NCBI GenBank assembly: GCA_003326205.1
Contig: LWTK01000043.1
Coordinates: 80,864 to 144,863, forward strand
DNA: 64,000 bases
Direction of reading: 5' to 3'
DNA from: Nostoc sp. ATCC 43529
GTDB lineage: Bacteria; Cyanobacteriota; Cyanobacteriia; Cyanobacteriales; Nostocaceae
Part shown: positions 54,754 through 63,749 of the stretch, piece after piece
How positions within the stretch are numbered: position 1 is the stretch's first letter
How the letters are laid out: each line of letters begins with the position of its first letter
Position numbers and translations under genes: made by a program
Notes under the pieces: generated by a model
Told to the model about the DNA's origin: nothing
Databases searched by the model: none
Seen by the model: the letters and a program-made list of their open reading frames with translations, nothing else

Positions 54754-55709
54754 AGTTTTACTCCAAGAATGTGTAAGCGAATTGGTATTAAACTCTTAGC
54801 AACTCAGTTCATTGCTATGTAGTTATCTGAATCGATGGTCTGTTTAGACTTTTTGCAACAGCGACTGTTGTCCGATCGCAATTTCAAATTGCATCGGTTG
54901 TAGAAACGCTGTTGTGAAACTGGAAATTTTTTCTCCTGTCAACCGCTGATGGTTGAGCCAAGGATGTAAATACTGTCAATCGTCAGGCTGTTGTGAGGAA
55001 AATCGGACGATTAGTGCGTTGGTCTGATCGATCGCCTTGAAGTAGAATCAAATCCAATCTCCACCGCGTAGGCGCAGCCCGCCATAGGCATCGCTAGTAC
55101 TATAATTTAAGACGGCATTCATATCTGGTATCTAATTTCTGTGAACTTTATCCGTTGTCTGAGGTCAGAAGTTGCCAAATCGGCATAGGCAAACGCACCC
55201 CTGGCTGATAACTGGGGACTTAAAGTTACAGTGGTCAAAGCTGAATTATTTCAAACTTTAGTAGGTTGACCCTTTAAGTTAAAGCGACTAATGTAACAAC
55301 TTAGTCAAACCTGTCTTAATCTGTGTAAGCGAATTTTGTTTTGTTAACTCAGTTTAGACTAACCTTCACAAACAGTGATTGATATCAGTAAATACTCAGA
55401 ACTTAGTTAGATTTTTTACAACAAAAGCCAATAATATATGCAAACTAGGTGGTGAGTTCTGTTAATTCGTAGCCGGAGATGTGAACAAAGAGGGCTTTAT
55501 ACAAGGATTTGATAAAGTTTCTTGCAATTGAATCGGCTTGGTTGACAAGGGATTAGTTATAACCAAGTTACACTGGACGCTAAAATCAATTGGAAGCAGG
55601 CAACAGGCAATAGGCAATAGGCAATAGGCAATAGGCAATCTTTTGGTATCCGGGGATGCCCTAACCTACCTGGCAACTGCCATAACATCTCACAAGTAAT
55701 CTTCATGAT
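54754..55709. other. Intergenic region upstream of thiD
   Basis: About 955 bp. Holds a dispersed repeat fragment (CGCGTAGGCGCAGCCCGCC, near 55065), GGCAATA heptamers (55602-55640), and a GTGTAAGCGAATT motif occurring twice (54770 and 55323). No gene seen. Confidence 0.5.
55602..55640. repeat. Tandem AGGCAAT heptamers
   Basis: AGGCAACAGGCAATAGGCAATAGGC... about five units. Confidence 0.9.
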
Positions 55710-56543
55710 ATGAACGCCCAAAAAAACTCCAGAGTACCTGTTGCTTTAACCATTGCCGGTTCTGATAGCGGTGGCGGCGCAGGAATTCAAGCTGATTTGC
55801 GTACTTTTGCTTTTCACTGTGTCCACGGTACTAGCGCTATAACCTGCGTCACATCACAAAATACTCTCGGAGTCAATAGGGTTGATGTCATGCCACCAGT
55901 AGCTGTTGTGGCGCAAATTCAGGCAGTGGTTGAAGATATTGGCGTACAAGCTGCCAAAACTGGAATGTTGCTGAATCAAGAAATTATCTTTGCTGTTGCC
56001 CAGCAGGTAGAAACTTTACAAATTCATAACCTGGTAGTCGATCCGGTAATGGTGTCACGTACCGGGGCACAATTGATTGATGATGATGCTGTGAAGACTC
56101 TGTGTCATACTCTTATTCCCAAGGCAGCTATCATCACACCTAATCGCTACGAAGCCCAGATTTTGAGTGGTTTAGAAATTTATTCCTTGGATGATATGCA
56201 AGCCGCTGCTGAAATTATTCATAAAACTCTACGGACAAAGGCCGTTTTAGTCAAAGGTGGAGGTATGCAAGGAAATTTGCGTGGCATTGATATCTGGTTT
56301 GATGGAGAAAAGTTAGAAGTTTTGACAACAAAGCAAGTAGAGACAACAAATACTCACGGTACTGGTTGTACACTATCGGCTGCGATCGCTGCTAATTTGG
56401 CAAAGGGAAAAAACTTGTGGCCAGCAGTTCAACAAGCAAAAGAATATGTAACTACTGCACTGACTTACGCCTTAGATATTGGCGAAGGGCAAGGCCCTGT
56501 GGGACACTTTTTTCCATTGTTGGAACTTGTGAGTGGGGACTAG
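55710..56543 (+). CDS. thiD: Hydroxymethylpyrimidine/phosphomethylpyrimidine kinase
   Basis: Makes HMP-P and HMP-PP for thiamine synthesis. 277 residues, usual length. Ribokinase-like fold with VALTIAGSDSGGGAGIQADLRTF at the start, VVDPVMVSRTGAQL in the middle and the anion-hole/catalytic motif TTNTHGTGCTLSAAIAANLAKG (catalytic Cys/Asp-equivalent region). ATG at 55710. Single gene; no other thi genes nearby and no TPP riboswitch that I can see upstream. Confidence 0.95.
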   Translation: MNAQKNSRVPVALTIAGSDSGGGAGIQADLRTFAFHCVHGTSAITCVTSQNTLGVNRVDVMPPVAVVAQIQAVVEDIGVQAAKTGMLLNQEIIFAVAQQVETLQIHNLVVDPVMVSRTGAQLIDDDAVKTLCHTLIPKAAIITPNRYEAQILSGLEIYSLDDMQAAAEIIHKTLRTKAVLVKGGGMQGNLRGIDIWFDGEKLEVLTTKQVETTNTHGTGCTLSAAIAANLAKGKNLWPAVQQAKEYVTTALTYALDIGEGQGPVGHFFPLLELVSGD

Positions 56544-56791
56544 GGAGATGGGGAAGTGTCGGGAGTGTGGGGAGATAGGGGGGAAAGATTTTTTCCCTAT
56601 CCTCCCACACCTCCCACCCCTCCCACACTTCCTGCTTACCCCATGCCCAATGCCCAATGCCCCGTGCCTAATAAAAAATCTTTGCCGTCTCGGCATTTTT
56701 CTATTATTCTTGGGCATAGTTTCAGGGCTAACTTTCTCTGTTAGCATCTCTGTACGATCTAATCACTTTTATTTTGAATACCAAGCCCCCA

Positions 56792-57376
56792 ATGCGAACA
56801 ACCACAGGTTCTGTTCACAGGAATTCGCCAACACAGACTAGTCAACCCTATCCTCCCTCTGTACCACTATCTGTATACCGGGAATTGTCAATGGAGTTGC
56901 AAGCAACCCAAGCTAGGCTAGATGCACTGACGGCGAAAAACCAGCAATTAACACAAGAAAATCAACTACTACGCCAAGAAATCGCCAAAGTCGTTGAGTC
57001 TTTTTCACACTTGCAAAATTTTGTAAATTCCTATGGGATGTTTAGCGAACACCAAGCTTCCCAAGCTTCTGGCAACGTTAAAACTGCCCGCAAGCAGCAA
57101 GTAACACAGCCACCTCCACCTCAACAGGTTTCTCGTTCGCATCCATCTCAAAAAAGCCGCCAGGAGTTTTCTCCACCTGTGATGGAAATAAAATTCCCTA
57201 CACCAGAACCAGTTTTTATAGAGGAACAAGAAGTCAGTTATTATTCTACTGCCCAGCCTGATCCCAAGGAACTTAGCGGCTGGTGGTTAATTATTACCAT
57301 CTTGTTAATTATGCTTACTGCCTTTACTGCTGGATATTTAATTGTACGTCCCTTGTTTGAACATCAAAAACGTTAG
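56792..57376 (+). CDS. Coiled-coil protein with C-terminal membrane helix
   Basis: 194 residues from the ATG at 56792 (MRTTTGSVHRNSP); a TTG at 56774 is also in frame. Pro/Ser-rich start, a coiled coil at about 35-75 (LQATQARLDALTAKNQQLTQ), a low-complexity Pro/Gln linker (QPPPPQQVSRS), and one membrane helix at about 165-187 (WLIITILLIMLTAFTAGYLIV). Tail-anchored layout; soluble part in the cytoplasm. Unknown function; lies upstream of glnB, 361 bp apart. Confidence 0.8.
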   Translation: MRTTTGSVHRNSPTQTSQPYPPSVPLSVYRELSMELQATQARLDALTAKNQQLTQENQLLRQEIAKVVESFSHLQNFVNSYGMFSEHQASQASGNVKTARKQQVTQPPPPQQVSRSHPSQKSRQEFSPPVMEIKFPTPEPVFIEEQEVSYYSTAQPDPKELSGWWLIITILLIMLTAFTAGYLIVRPLFEHQKR

Positions 57377-57737
57377 TTGACACTCCCACAGTCAGCAGCA
57401 ACCTTCATAGCTATTGTCATATTTATCTTTCATCACTGTTTTAAACATCTCAGCGAATCTACTCAATAGTAGAATTTATCTATTTTCAGGTCACACACAC
57501 CACATAATAAAGAATGCTAATTTGGCAGTAACTTCGTCACGTCACAAGTTCAAGGATTATCGAATTAGTTAATTGAGGCTGTTTCTGGCTTCAAAAGCAC
57601 TCACACCAAACATCTACAATTTGAAAAACGTGGCAATTATTACATATGTTTTAGCAAACACCCTACTAGTTACAGTTTCAGACAACAGATCTGGTTAGAT
57701 AGATAAACGAAGCTAGTACAAATCACAAGTCAAAGAA
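57377..57737. other. glnB upstream region
   Basis: 360 bp with a possible NtcA site (57630-57643) and the glnB promoter. No gene seen. Confidence 0.5.
57630..57643 (+). promoter_or_regulatory. Possible NtcA-binding site
   Basis: GTGGCAATTATTAC fits GTA-N8-TAC with one mismatch in the left half. An AT-rich -10 candidate (TACTAG/TAGTTA) lies 20-23 bp downstream and the glnB ATG about 95 bp downstream, compatible with an NtcA-activated promoter. Confidence 0.45.
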
Positions 57738-58076
57738 ATGAAAAAAGTAGAAGCTATTATCCGCCCATTTAAGCTTGATGAAGTGAAAATTGCCTTGGTT
57801 AACGCTGGGATTGTTGGAATGACGGTTTCTGAAGTCCGGGGGTTCGGACGCCAGAAAGGTCAAACTGAACGATATCGAGGTTCTGAGTACACTGTTGAGT
57901 TTCTCCAAAAACTCAAAGTGGAAATTGTAGTTGATGATAATCAAGTTGATATGGTGGTGGACAAAATTATCGCCGCCGCCCGCACTGGTGAAATTGGTGA
58001 TGGTAAAATTTTCATCTCGCCTGTTGAGCAAGTGATTCGGATTCGTACCGGCGAAAAGAACACAGAAGCGGTTTAA
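57738..58076 (+). CDS. glnB: Nitrogen regulatory protein PII
   Basis: Trimeric sensor of 2-oxoglutarate and ATP/ADP; in cyanobacteria it controls NAGK, PipX, and transporters. 112 residues. KKVEAIIRPFKLDEVKIAL is the PII signature start; the T-loop ERYRGSEYTVEF has the cyanobacterial Ser49 phosphorylation site and Tyr51; the C-terminal signature is TGEIGDGKIFISPVEQ. Monocistronic, with a possible NtcA site upstream. Confidence 0.97.
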   Translation: MKKVEAIIRPFKLDEVKIALVNAGIVGMTVSEVRGFGRQKGQTERYRGSEYTVEFLQKLKVEIVVDDNQVDMVVDKIIAAARTGEIGDGKIFISPVEQVIRIRTGEKNTEAV

Positions 58077-58084
58077 AAAAATTT

Positions 58085-58158
58085 ATGAGTAGAGACGCGA
58101 TTAATCGCGTCTGTACAAGATTTATGGTAGAGACGCGATTAATCGCGTCTGTACAAGT
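58085..58158. repeat. Two copies of a 22-bp palindrome after glnB
   Basis: GTAGAGACGCGATTAATCGCG repeated twice (with TCTGTACAAG after each), 39 bp apart. Each is a perfect palindrome around AGACGCGATTAATCGCGTCT. Another copy sits inside the helicase gene. It may also work as a glnB terminator, but there is no T run. Confidence 0.85.
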
Positions 58159-58219
58159 TAGGAATTATGATAAATCTTCATTGATTATTCCTAAACTCAC
58201 AACTCATAACTCTTAACTC

Positions 58220-58798
58220 CTAACTCTTAATTCTCTCCAGTTGCGGAAGTAAAGCTGTAAAAGCCTTGCCTCGGTGGCTAATTGACCTTTTTAATTCCCG
58301 TGTCATTTCGGCAAAGGTCAATTGCAACTCTTGTACATAAAAAATTGGGTCATAACCAAATCCACCATCACCACGAGGTGCATGAAGAATTTCACCACGA
58401 CAAATACCTTCAGATTGTAATGCGATCGCACCATCAGGACTAGCGATCGCCACTACACAAACAAATTGAGCTTGGCGATTTACTTCGTTACCTAATTCTT
58501 TCAGTAACCTAGCAATGCGTTCTGAGTCTGTTTTGGCGTAACGTGCCGAATATACACCTGGTGCGCCATTTAATGCGTCTACTTCTAAACCAGAATCATC
58601 TGCTATTGCCCAGTTTCCTGTGGATTTGGCGATTTGTGATGCTTTTAAACAGGCATTAGCGGCAAAGGTTTCCCCTGTCTCTTCAATTTCTAATTCTTCA
58701 GGTTTGAGGATTAATTCCCAGCCAGAATCTGCCAGGTAAGCTTGCATTTCCCGCAATTTACCTGGATTTCCTGTGGCTACTACTAATAATTTGGGCAT
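58220..58798 (-). CDS. rdgB: Non-canonical purine NTP pyrophosphatase (RdgB/HAM1)
   Basis: Hydrolyses dITP, ITP and XTP to keep them out of DNA and RNA. 192 residues from the ATG at 58798 (MPKLLVVATGNPGKLREM); the frame continues upstream through a dispersed repeat but that part is not coding. Nucleotide-site motif ATGNPGKLREMQ, catalytic region AIADDSGLEVDALNGAPGVYSARYA and C-terminal GDGGFGYDPIFYV and SHRGKAF are those of the family. Confidence 0.95.
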   Translation of the reverse strand: MPKLLVVATGNPGKLREMQAYLADSGWELILKPEELEIEETGETFAANACLKASQIAKSTGNWAIADDSGLEVDALNGAPGVYSARYAKTDSERIARLLKELGNEVNRQAQFVCVVAIASPDGAIALQSEGICRGEILHAPRGDGGFGYDPIFYVQELQLTFAEMTRELKRSISHRGKAFTALLPQLERIKS

Positions 58799-58818
58799 GG
58801 GGCATAGGGCACTTGTAC

Positions 58819-58930
58819 TGAGCGTAGTCGTTGGCGCAGCCTCTCGCAGAGAAGTATGGGGCATAGGGCATTGAGCATTTATTCACTAATGACTAATGAC
58901 TAATGACTAATGACTAATGACCAATGACTA
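58819..58930. repeat. Dispersed repeat fragment and tandem heptamers
   Basis: TGAGCGTAGTCGTTGGCGCAGCC with CTCTCGCAGAGAAG, then ACTAATGACTAATGACTAATG (about six units, 58886-58930), between two genes on the minus strand. Confidence 0.8.
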
Positions 58931-58935
58931 ATATT

Positions 58936-60372
58936 TTACTCTGCCCACTGTTTCGCCCAAGCAAGAGTTTGATGCACTTGTTCTAGTGTTGGGGCTTCGC
59001 AGTAAAGGCGTAAAACTGGTTCAGTTCCGCTAAAACGAATCATTAACCAGCTTTTGTCAGCGAGGCGATATTTATAGCCGTCGATTGTTTGGCAATCAAT
59101 TACTGCTTTGCCGGCGATTTCTTTTAAAGGTTCGGTTTGTAGCTGTTGCAAAAGACGCGATCGCACTTCCATACTGGCTAAGGGTAAATCAATGCGATCG
59201 TATGCTGAGGTAAATCCTGTTTGTTGCTGCAAGTGGCGATAATACTCACCTAAATCTAAACCAGATTCGACGATCGCTTCTAGGACATACAATGCTGATA
59301 GCAGTGCATCGCGTTCGGGAATATGGCTGCCATAGCCAATTCCACCTGACTCTTCCCCACCCAGCAATACTTCTGCGGCTAGCATTCTGTCAGCGATGTA
59401 TTTATAACCAACTGGTGTTTCAAATACTGAGAGTTTATGTAGTTCTGCTACAAAGGGCATTAAGTCAGAACCACTAACAGTTTTAACTATTTCACCCTTA
59501 AAGCCGCGCCGTAGGGTTAAATGGTCGATTAGTATCGGAATCAACACTTGGGAACTTAAGAAGTTGGCTTCCCCGTCTACAGCGGCGATGCGATCGCAGT
59601 CTCCATCAAATACCAATCCTACAGATAAACTGGATTTATTTGTTTCTCGGTGAGTTTTGATAACTTCAAATAGCTTGGAAAGGTATTTCGGCAAGGGTTC
59701 CGGCGCACCACCACCAAATAATGGGTCGCGTTCGCTGTTGATTTCTTTAACTTTATCGCCTAGAAGTTGTGCCAACCCCCCAGCCGCAGCGCCATGCATG
59801 ACATCTACAAATACCGTCAGTTTATCAGAGGCGATCGCTTCTCTAATCTTGGCAATATCAACTTTACGTTCGAGTGCTTGGGTGTAACTCGGCCAAGGAT
59901 CGAACTTCTCTTGTTTGCCTGGGGTAGCTGCTGGTGGTACTCCTTCTGGCAAAAGTGCTTCTATCTCTTGTGTAACTTCTGGCGACACCGAGCCACCAAA
60001 ATATCCCTTGACTTTTAAACCTAAATATGCGCCCGGATTATGACTGGCTGTAATTACTAATGCCCCTAATGCATTAAGTTGTTTTGCTGCCCAACTAAAA
60101 GCTGGGGTTGGGGCGTAGGTTTCACTAAGTAAAACATCAAATCCAATGGCGGTGACAGCATCGGCGACAGCACGAGCAAAGTCTTCCGCCATAAAGCGGC
60201 GATCGTAACCGACAATTATCGTCCGGCTACCCACCGTAGAATAATATGTATTATATAGTACTTGTGCAGCGACTGGCGCGACTAGGGCTAGGCGTTCAAA
60301 GGTGAACTCATCTCCAATTACGCCCCGCCAGCCGTCTGTACCAAACTTGATTGAGTTAGCTACAACTGCCAT
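58936..60372 (-). CDS. Phosphoglucomutase/phosphomannomutase family protein
   Basis: 478 residues with the four alpha-D-phosphohexomutase domains: SIKFGTDGWRGVIGDEFT at the start, the phosphoserine loop ALVITASHNPGAYLGLK, metal-binding loop GLVFDGDCDRIAAVDG, sugar-binding loop LLGGEESGGIGYG and phosphate-binding loop MIRFSGTEPVLRLYCE. It interconverts sugar 1- and 6-phosphates; glucose, mannose or glucosamine cannot be told apart by eye. ATG at 60372. Confidence 0.93.
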   Translation of the reverse strand: MAVVANSIKFGTDGWRGVIGDEFTFERLALVAPVAAQVLYNTYYSTVGSRTIIVGYDRRFMAEDFARAVADAVTAIGFDVLLSETYAPTPAFSWAAKQLNALGALVITASHNPGAYLGLKVKGYFGGSVSPEVTQEIEALLPEGVPPAATPGKQEKFDPWPSYTQALERKVDIAKIREAIASDKLTVFVDVMHGAAAGGLAQLLGDKVKEINSERDPLFGGGAPEPLPKYLSKLFEVIKTHRETNKSSLSVGLVFDGDCDRIAAVDGEANFLSSQVLIPILIDHLTLRRGFKGEIVKTVSGSDLMPFVAELHKLSVFETPVGYKYIADRMLAAEVLLGGEESGGIGYGSHIPERDALLSALYVLEAIVESGLDLGEYYRHLQQQTGFTSAYDRIDLPLASMEVRSRLLQQLQTEPLKEIAGKAVIDCQTIDGYKYRLADKSWLMIRFSGTEPVLRLYCEAPTLEQVHQTLAWAKQWAE

Positions 60373-60669
60373 CTAGGTATCCTAACTGTCTACCTGAGGA
60401 TTCTAGCATTTATACAGTGTATAAAGTAAAAAAAGAATATAGTATTAATATGTACTAGTAATAAGCTACGGCACATATACACCACATCTTTTCTTGTTGG
60501 TTGCTGACTGTTGACGGCTGACATTTAATATCAACAAACAGCATAAGTAACTATGCTATTTCAAAGCAAAATGGTAAATCTTAAGTAGTGGTGTGGCAAC
60601 ACTAAAATGGGGTAACGGGAGAGGTGAGAGTATGAAGTTGTACATCGCCTTCAAATAGTATTTCTAACA

Positions 60670-62055
60670 TCATACGTAAGCTCTAGCTTCCCGTTCTAAA
60701 CGTTCAATTTCTATTTTCCAGCGCTCAAGCTTGTATTGTCGCTCTTGCAATTGATCTACTGTTGGGTTTCTGGAAGGCTGGGTATTTGGATTAGGCAGAA
60801 TTCCATGATTTTTAAGCCAAGCGGGGGAAAATTCCTGCCAAAGAAAAACATGATCGTGTCTATCACCACCCAGACAACGAATGCGTTTGACTGAAAGTCT
60901 GGATTCACCAAAAAGGATTTGCTGATTTCTAGAATTGTTAGGAAATAGGCGCGTCTCACTACCTCTTCCACGAAAGAATTCAACTACAAACCACTCACCA
61001 AAATCAAATATACAAACCTCTGTAGGATCGCTACCATCATCCTCTAGTAAATCAACATCACCTTGGATTTGATACCCTATAGCAATTTGTGATGTCTTAG
61101 GCAACAAGATGCGAAGCCGTTCAAAGCGGTTACTGTAATTAGCCCAAAATTCCTTTCGGCTACGTAGCCGATTTGACTCGAAGTTTTGTAAATCGAGCTT
61201 CTTCAATATTATATTTACTAACTTTTGGAAATCACCATAATTGATACCTCCAATCCAGTCTCGAAGTTTTTGCCTTGCTGGATCTGAAAGTTTATACCAA
61301 TTTTCCCCATTTCTATAATTTTTTCGCAACCAATCAACCAGTAACGAATGATTGCTTGCTATATCATTGGAAACATTAGTTAGCAAATGATTAACAGCCT
61401 TGATTTGTTGGCTATCTGAAATTTCATCTAAACAAATTAACAGCCATTCAACCTGCTGATGGTTTGGAGAACTAATGGTAGTAAAATATGGGGTTATCTC
61501 TTCTATAAAATCAGTGAATAATGGAATCCAAACAGGTAAATACTCTCGGATGTTGTTTAGCAATCCAGTTCGATTAACACGCTTTTCACAAGCAATTTTC
61601 GCCAATTCTCTACCCGCTTGTGTAGTGCGAAACGCCCGAATAATTTTAACTGGTAAGAGTTGACTAATTAAGTCAGAATTAGCAAAGATATCAAAAGATT
61701 CAACTAGAGACAGTGCTAACACCTGTTCTTGTCCATCGCCATAATAAAGAGCTAAACGCCACAATAGCTGATGTTGCAACCATGAATTAGAAATTGCTAC
61801 TTTCCAAATGGCTGCTGATGTTTTGTAGGATTGGTCAATATTTTGGCGATCCCATTGTGGTTTAGCATGGATACAGTAAACCCAGTCCAACTTACTTACT
61901 CGATCGACTTTACCCTGTTTGATCGCTTCCAATACTTTATCAACACTTGGTATTGATATTGTTGCATATGGTAAGTTTTTTGCAAGCTGAATCAGTTGAT
62001 TAGGGCTACACTGGGGGATTTCAGGTAGGGAAGGAATAGAAAACTCAAAATTCAA
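60670..62055 (-). CDS. zorC: ZorC-like EH-signature protein
   Basis: 461 residues from a TTG at 62055, 13 bp after the stop of the ZorB-like gene. The first two thirds are helical (HEAT-like look). The C-terminal part holds an EH-signature-type domain: Glu359 in WFVVEFFRGRGSETRLF and His402 in GDRHDHVFLWQEFSPAWLKNHG, 43 residues apart. In Zorya systems ZorC is a DNA-binding effector that acts with the ZorAB motor. The order coil-ZorB-ZorC supports the call. No ZorD (SNF2 helicase/nuclease) or ZorE follows: the next gene is the phosphohexomutase. Confidence 0.75.
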   Translation of the reverse strand: MNFEFSIPSLPEIPQCSPNQLIQLAKNLPYATISIPSVDKVLEAIKQGKVDRVSKLDWVYCIHAKPQWDRQNIDQSYKTSAAIWKVAISNSWLQHQLLWRLALYYGDGQEQVLALSLVESFDIFANSDLISQLLPVKIIRAFRTTQAGRELAKIACEKRVNRTGLLNNIREYLPVWIPLFTDFIEEITPYFTTISSPNHQQVEWLLICLDEISDSQQIKAVNHLLTNVSNDIASNHSLLVDWLRKNYRNGENWYKLSDPARQKLRDWIGGINYGDFQKLVNIILKKLDLQNFESNRLRSRKEFWANYSNRFERLRILLPKTSQIAIGYQIQGDVDLLEDDGSDPTEVCIFDFGEWFVVEFFRGRGSETRLFPNNSRNQQILFGESRLSVKRIRCLGGDRHDHVFLWQEFSPAWLKNHGILPNPNTQPSRNPTVDQLQERQYKLERWKIEIERLEREARAYV

Positions 62056-62068
62056 GATTTATTGACCT

Positions 62069-62719
62069 TTAAAGAGAGGTTTTAGTGATATCTTTTTTTA
62101 ACTCATCACTGCGAAACTGAAAGCGGAAAACTACTTTGCGATCGCCTGGATTATCACGTTTTTTGTCAGCTTCTATTTCTCCCCGCCCAGCAGCTAATAT
62201 TTTCTGGCTTAAAGGTGCTTGGGTAGAGAAATTCATGTCATAAAAAATGTATCGATAAACTGATGATGACCTCAACACGCTTAGTTCTAGGTTGGTTTTG
62301 TCGTCTCCTTCCGAGCTTGTATGGCCTTCTATAACTACGCGGCTAATTTCCTTCTCAAATTCTGGCTTGGAAAAAATTACACCACTGTAAACAGGAATAA
62401 ACCTGCGTAGAAAGGCTTTACCTTCTGGTTTCAGTTCTGTACTTCCTTGGGCAAATAAAATCGATTCTTGGATACTGACATCTCCAGTTTCTGGGTTAAC
62501 TTTGACATTAATATTATTGCTTTTCATTTGTCCTACAACATTACCAATTACTACCCGTTTTGGTACATCTTTTTCTGCTAGTTGGAGTAGTGCAGTAATA
62601 AATAGCAAGGCAAAAAACATTAATAAACCAGACATGAGGTCGCCAATAGACAGATAGATGCTAGAGTCATCATCTTCTATAATTTCTGCATCCATTTCAC
62701 TTCTGATAAAATCATCCAT
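62069..62719 (-). CDS. zorB: ZorB-like MotB/OmpA membrane motor subunit
   Basis: 216 residues from the ATG at 62719 (MDDFIRSEMDAEII), which overlaps the stop of the upstream gene by 8 bp; ATGs at 62734 and 62755 are also in frame. Cytoplasmic acidic start, then one helix SIGDLMSGLLMFFALLF with the proton-path Asp27, the same place as in ZorB and MotB. The periplasmic part has the OmpA-like peptidoglycan-binding core: IEGHTSSEGDDKTNLELSVLRSSSVYRYI and GRGEIEADKKRDNPGDRKVVF. It should anchor a proton-driven motor to the cell wall. Confidence 0.85.
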   Translation of the reverse strand: MDDFIRSEMDAEIIEDDDSSIYLSIGDLMSGLLMFFALLFITALLQLAEKDVPKRVVIGNVVGQMKSNNINVKVNPETGDVSIQESILFAQGSTELKPEGKAFLRRFIPVYSGVIFSKPEFEKEISRVVIEGHTSSEGDDKTNLELSVLRSSSVYRYIFYDMNFSTQAPLSQKILAAGRGEIEADKKRDNPGDRKVVFRFQFRSDELKKDITKTSL

Positions 62720-63698
62720 GATTCCTTCCACCATTACCAAATTGGCGGTTATCATGTACAGCGACTAGAACTTCTGCTGTTTTAAGTAAACCTCCGCAAA
62801 CTTTAGCCATAGAAGTATCTGCTCGTTGGAAAAAGCTTTCTTGTAAGCCAACAGTTCTTTGCATAGAGCCTTCAAGATGGCTCTGCCAAGACTGAAGGCT
62901 ATGATTTAATTGTTGATTCAAATTTCTGTATGAATTGTCCACTTTTTGCAATTGTTCACCAATACCACGAGCAAGATTTTCTAGTTGTATTAGGCGTTGT
63001 GCATCGTTTAATCCAGCCGCAGTAACTAATTTATTAATTTGTTCAACAGATATCTGAATTTTAGTCATACTTCCGTCTACTTCTTTAGTTAACGTAATAC
63101 GTCTTTGGAATTCTTGTTGGAAAACTCGATCTAGATTTGTTACAACCTGAGATAATCCTTGCTGCTGTTTGCCTAGTGTTCCTTCAAGTAAGTTGTTTTG
63201 TTCTTGAAAAAATATCTGTAAATTTGCTTGATATTCTTGCCGGAATTTTGTCAAATCTTCTTCTACTGTTGTGCGGGTAGCTGTGAGCGTTGCGTCGATA
63301 TTTCCTAAAGTAGCCAGAAGATTATCTTTAGCATCATTCATCAAGCCAGAAGCTTGATCGCCCATTGTTTTGAGAGTATTAGTTTGCTCATGAAAAGTTC
63401 TATTTGCTTGGGTGAGAATTTGAATAATTCCAGTCCGAGTAGCTTGAAGCATCTCTTGTTCTACTGCTGCACGTTCTTGTAGGGCTTTTTGCAGTTCTTC
63501 TCGAATTCCTCGGAACGTATCAGCAGCCTGTACTGCACTAGCTTCAAAAGCACTTCGCTGGGCTGTCATTCCCTGAATACTCTGATCTACAGCTTGATTA
63601 ATTTCCTGTGCTGTTTGTTGTAAAACACCTGTTGTATCTGTTTGAAATTGATTTAGAGTGTCTCCCAAATTCTTAGCAAATCCTTGGAGTTCTACCAA
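62712..63698 (-). CDS. Long coiled-coil protein, likely separate ZorA-tail counterpart
   Basis: 328 residues from a TTG at 63698, with AAGAGGGA about 9 bp upstream; stop codons lie two and six codons before it in the same frame. Almost entirely helical with heptad-like runs (LQQTAQEINQAVDQSIQGM, LNQQLNHSLQSWQSHLEGSM), no membrane helix and no MotA/TolQ domain. Canonical ZorA is a membrane MotA-like protein whose long cytoplasmic tail is a coiled coil and is coded just before zorB. Here only a tail-like part occupies that position, so the motor part must be another gene, possibly further left on the minus strand beyond 64000, or lost. Confidence 0.65.
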   Translation of the reverse strand: MVELQGFAKNLGDTLNQFQTDTTGVLQQTAQEINQAVDQSIQGMTAQRSAFEASAVQAADTFRGIREELQKALQERAAVEQEMLQATRTGIIQILTQANRTFHEQTNTLKTMGDQASGLMNDAKDNLLATLGNIDATLTATRTTVEEDLTKFRQEYQANLQIFFQEQNNLLEGTLGKQQQGLSQVVTNLDRVFQQEFQRRITLTKEVDGSMTKIQISVEQINKLVTAAGLNDAQRLIQLENLARGIGEQLQKVDNSYRNLNQQLNHSLQSWQSHLEGSMQRTVGLQESFFQRADTSMAKVCGGLLKTAEVLVAVHDNRQFGNGGRNHG

Positions 63699-63749
63699 AA
63701 ATTAATCCCTCTTTTGTTACCTTCGGGAAAGAAAAAATAGAGATAAAGA

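Noticed and set aside
55323..55709. TPP riboswitch before thiD
   Set aside because: No CUGAGA / ACCUGA-type conserved elements found upstream of the start codon.
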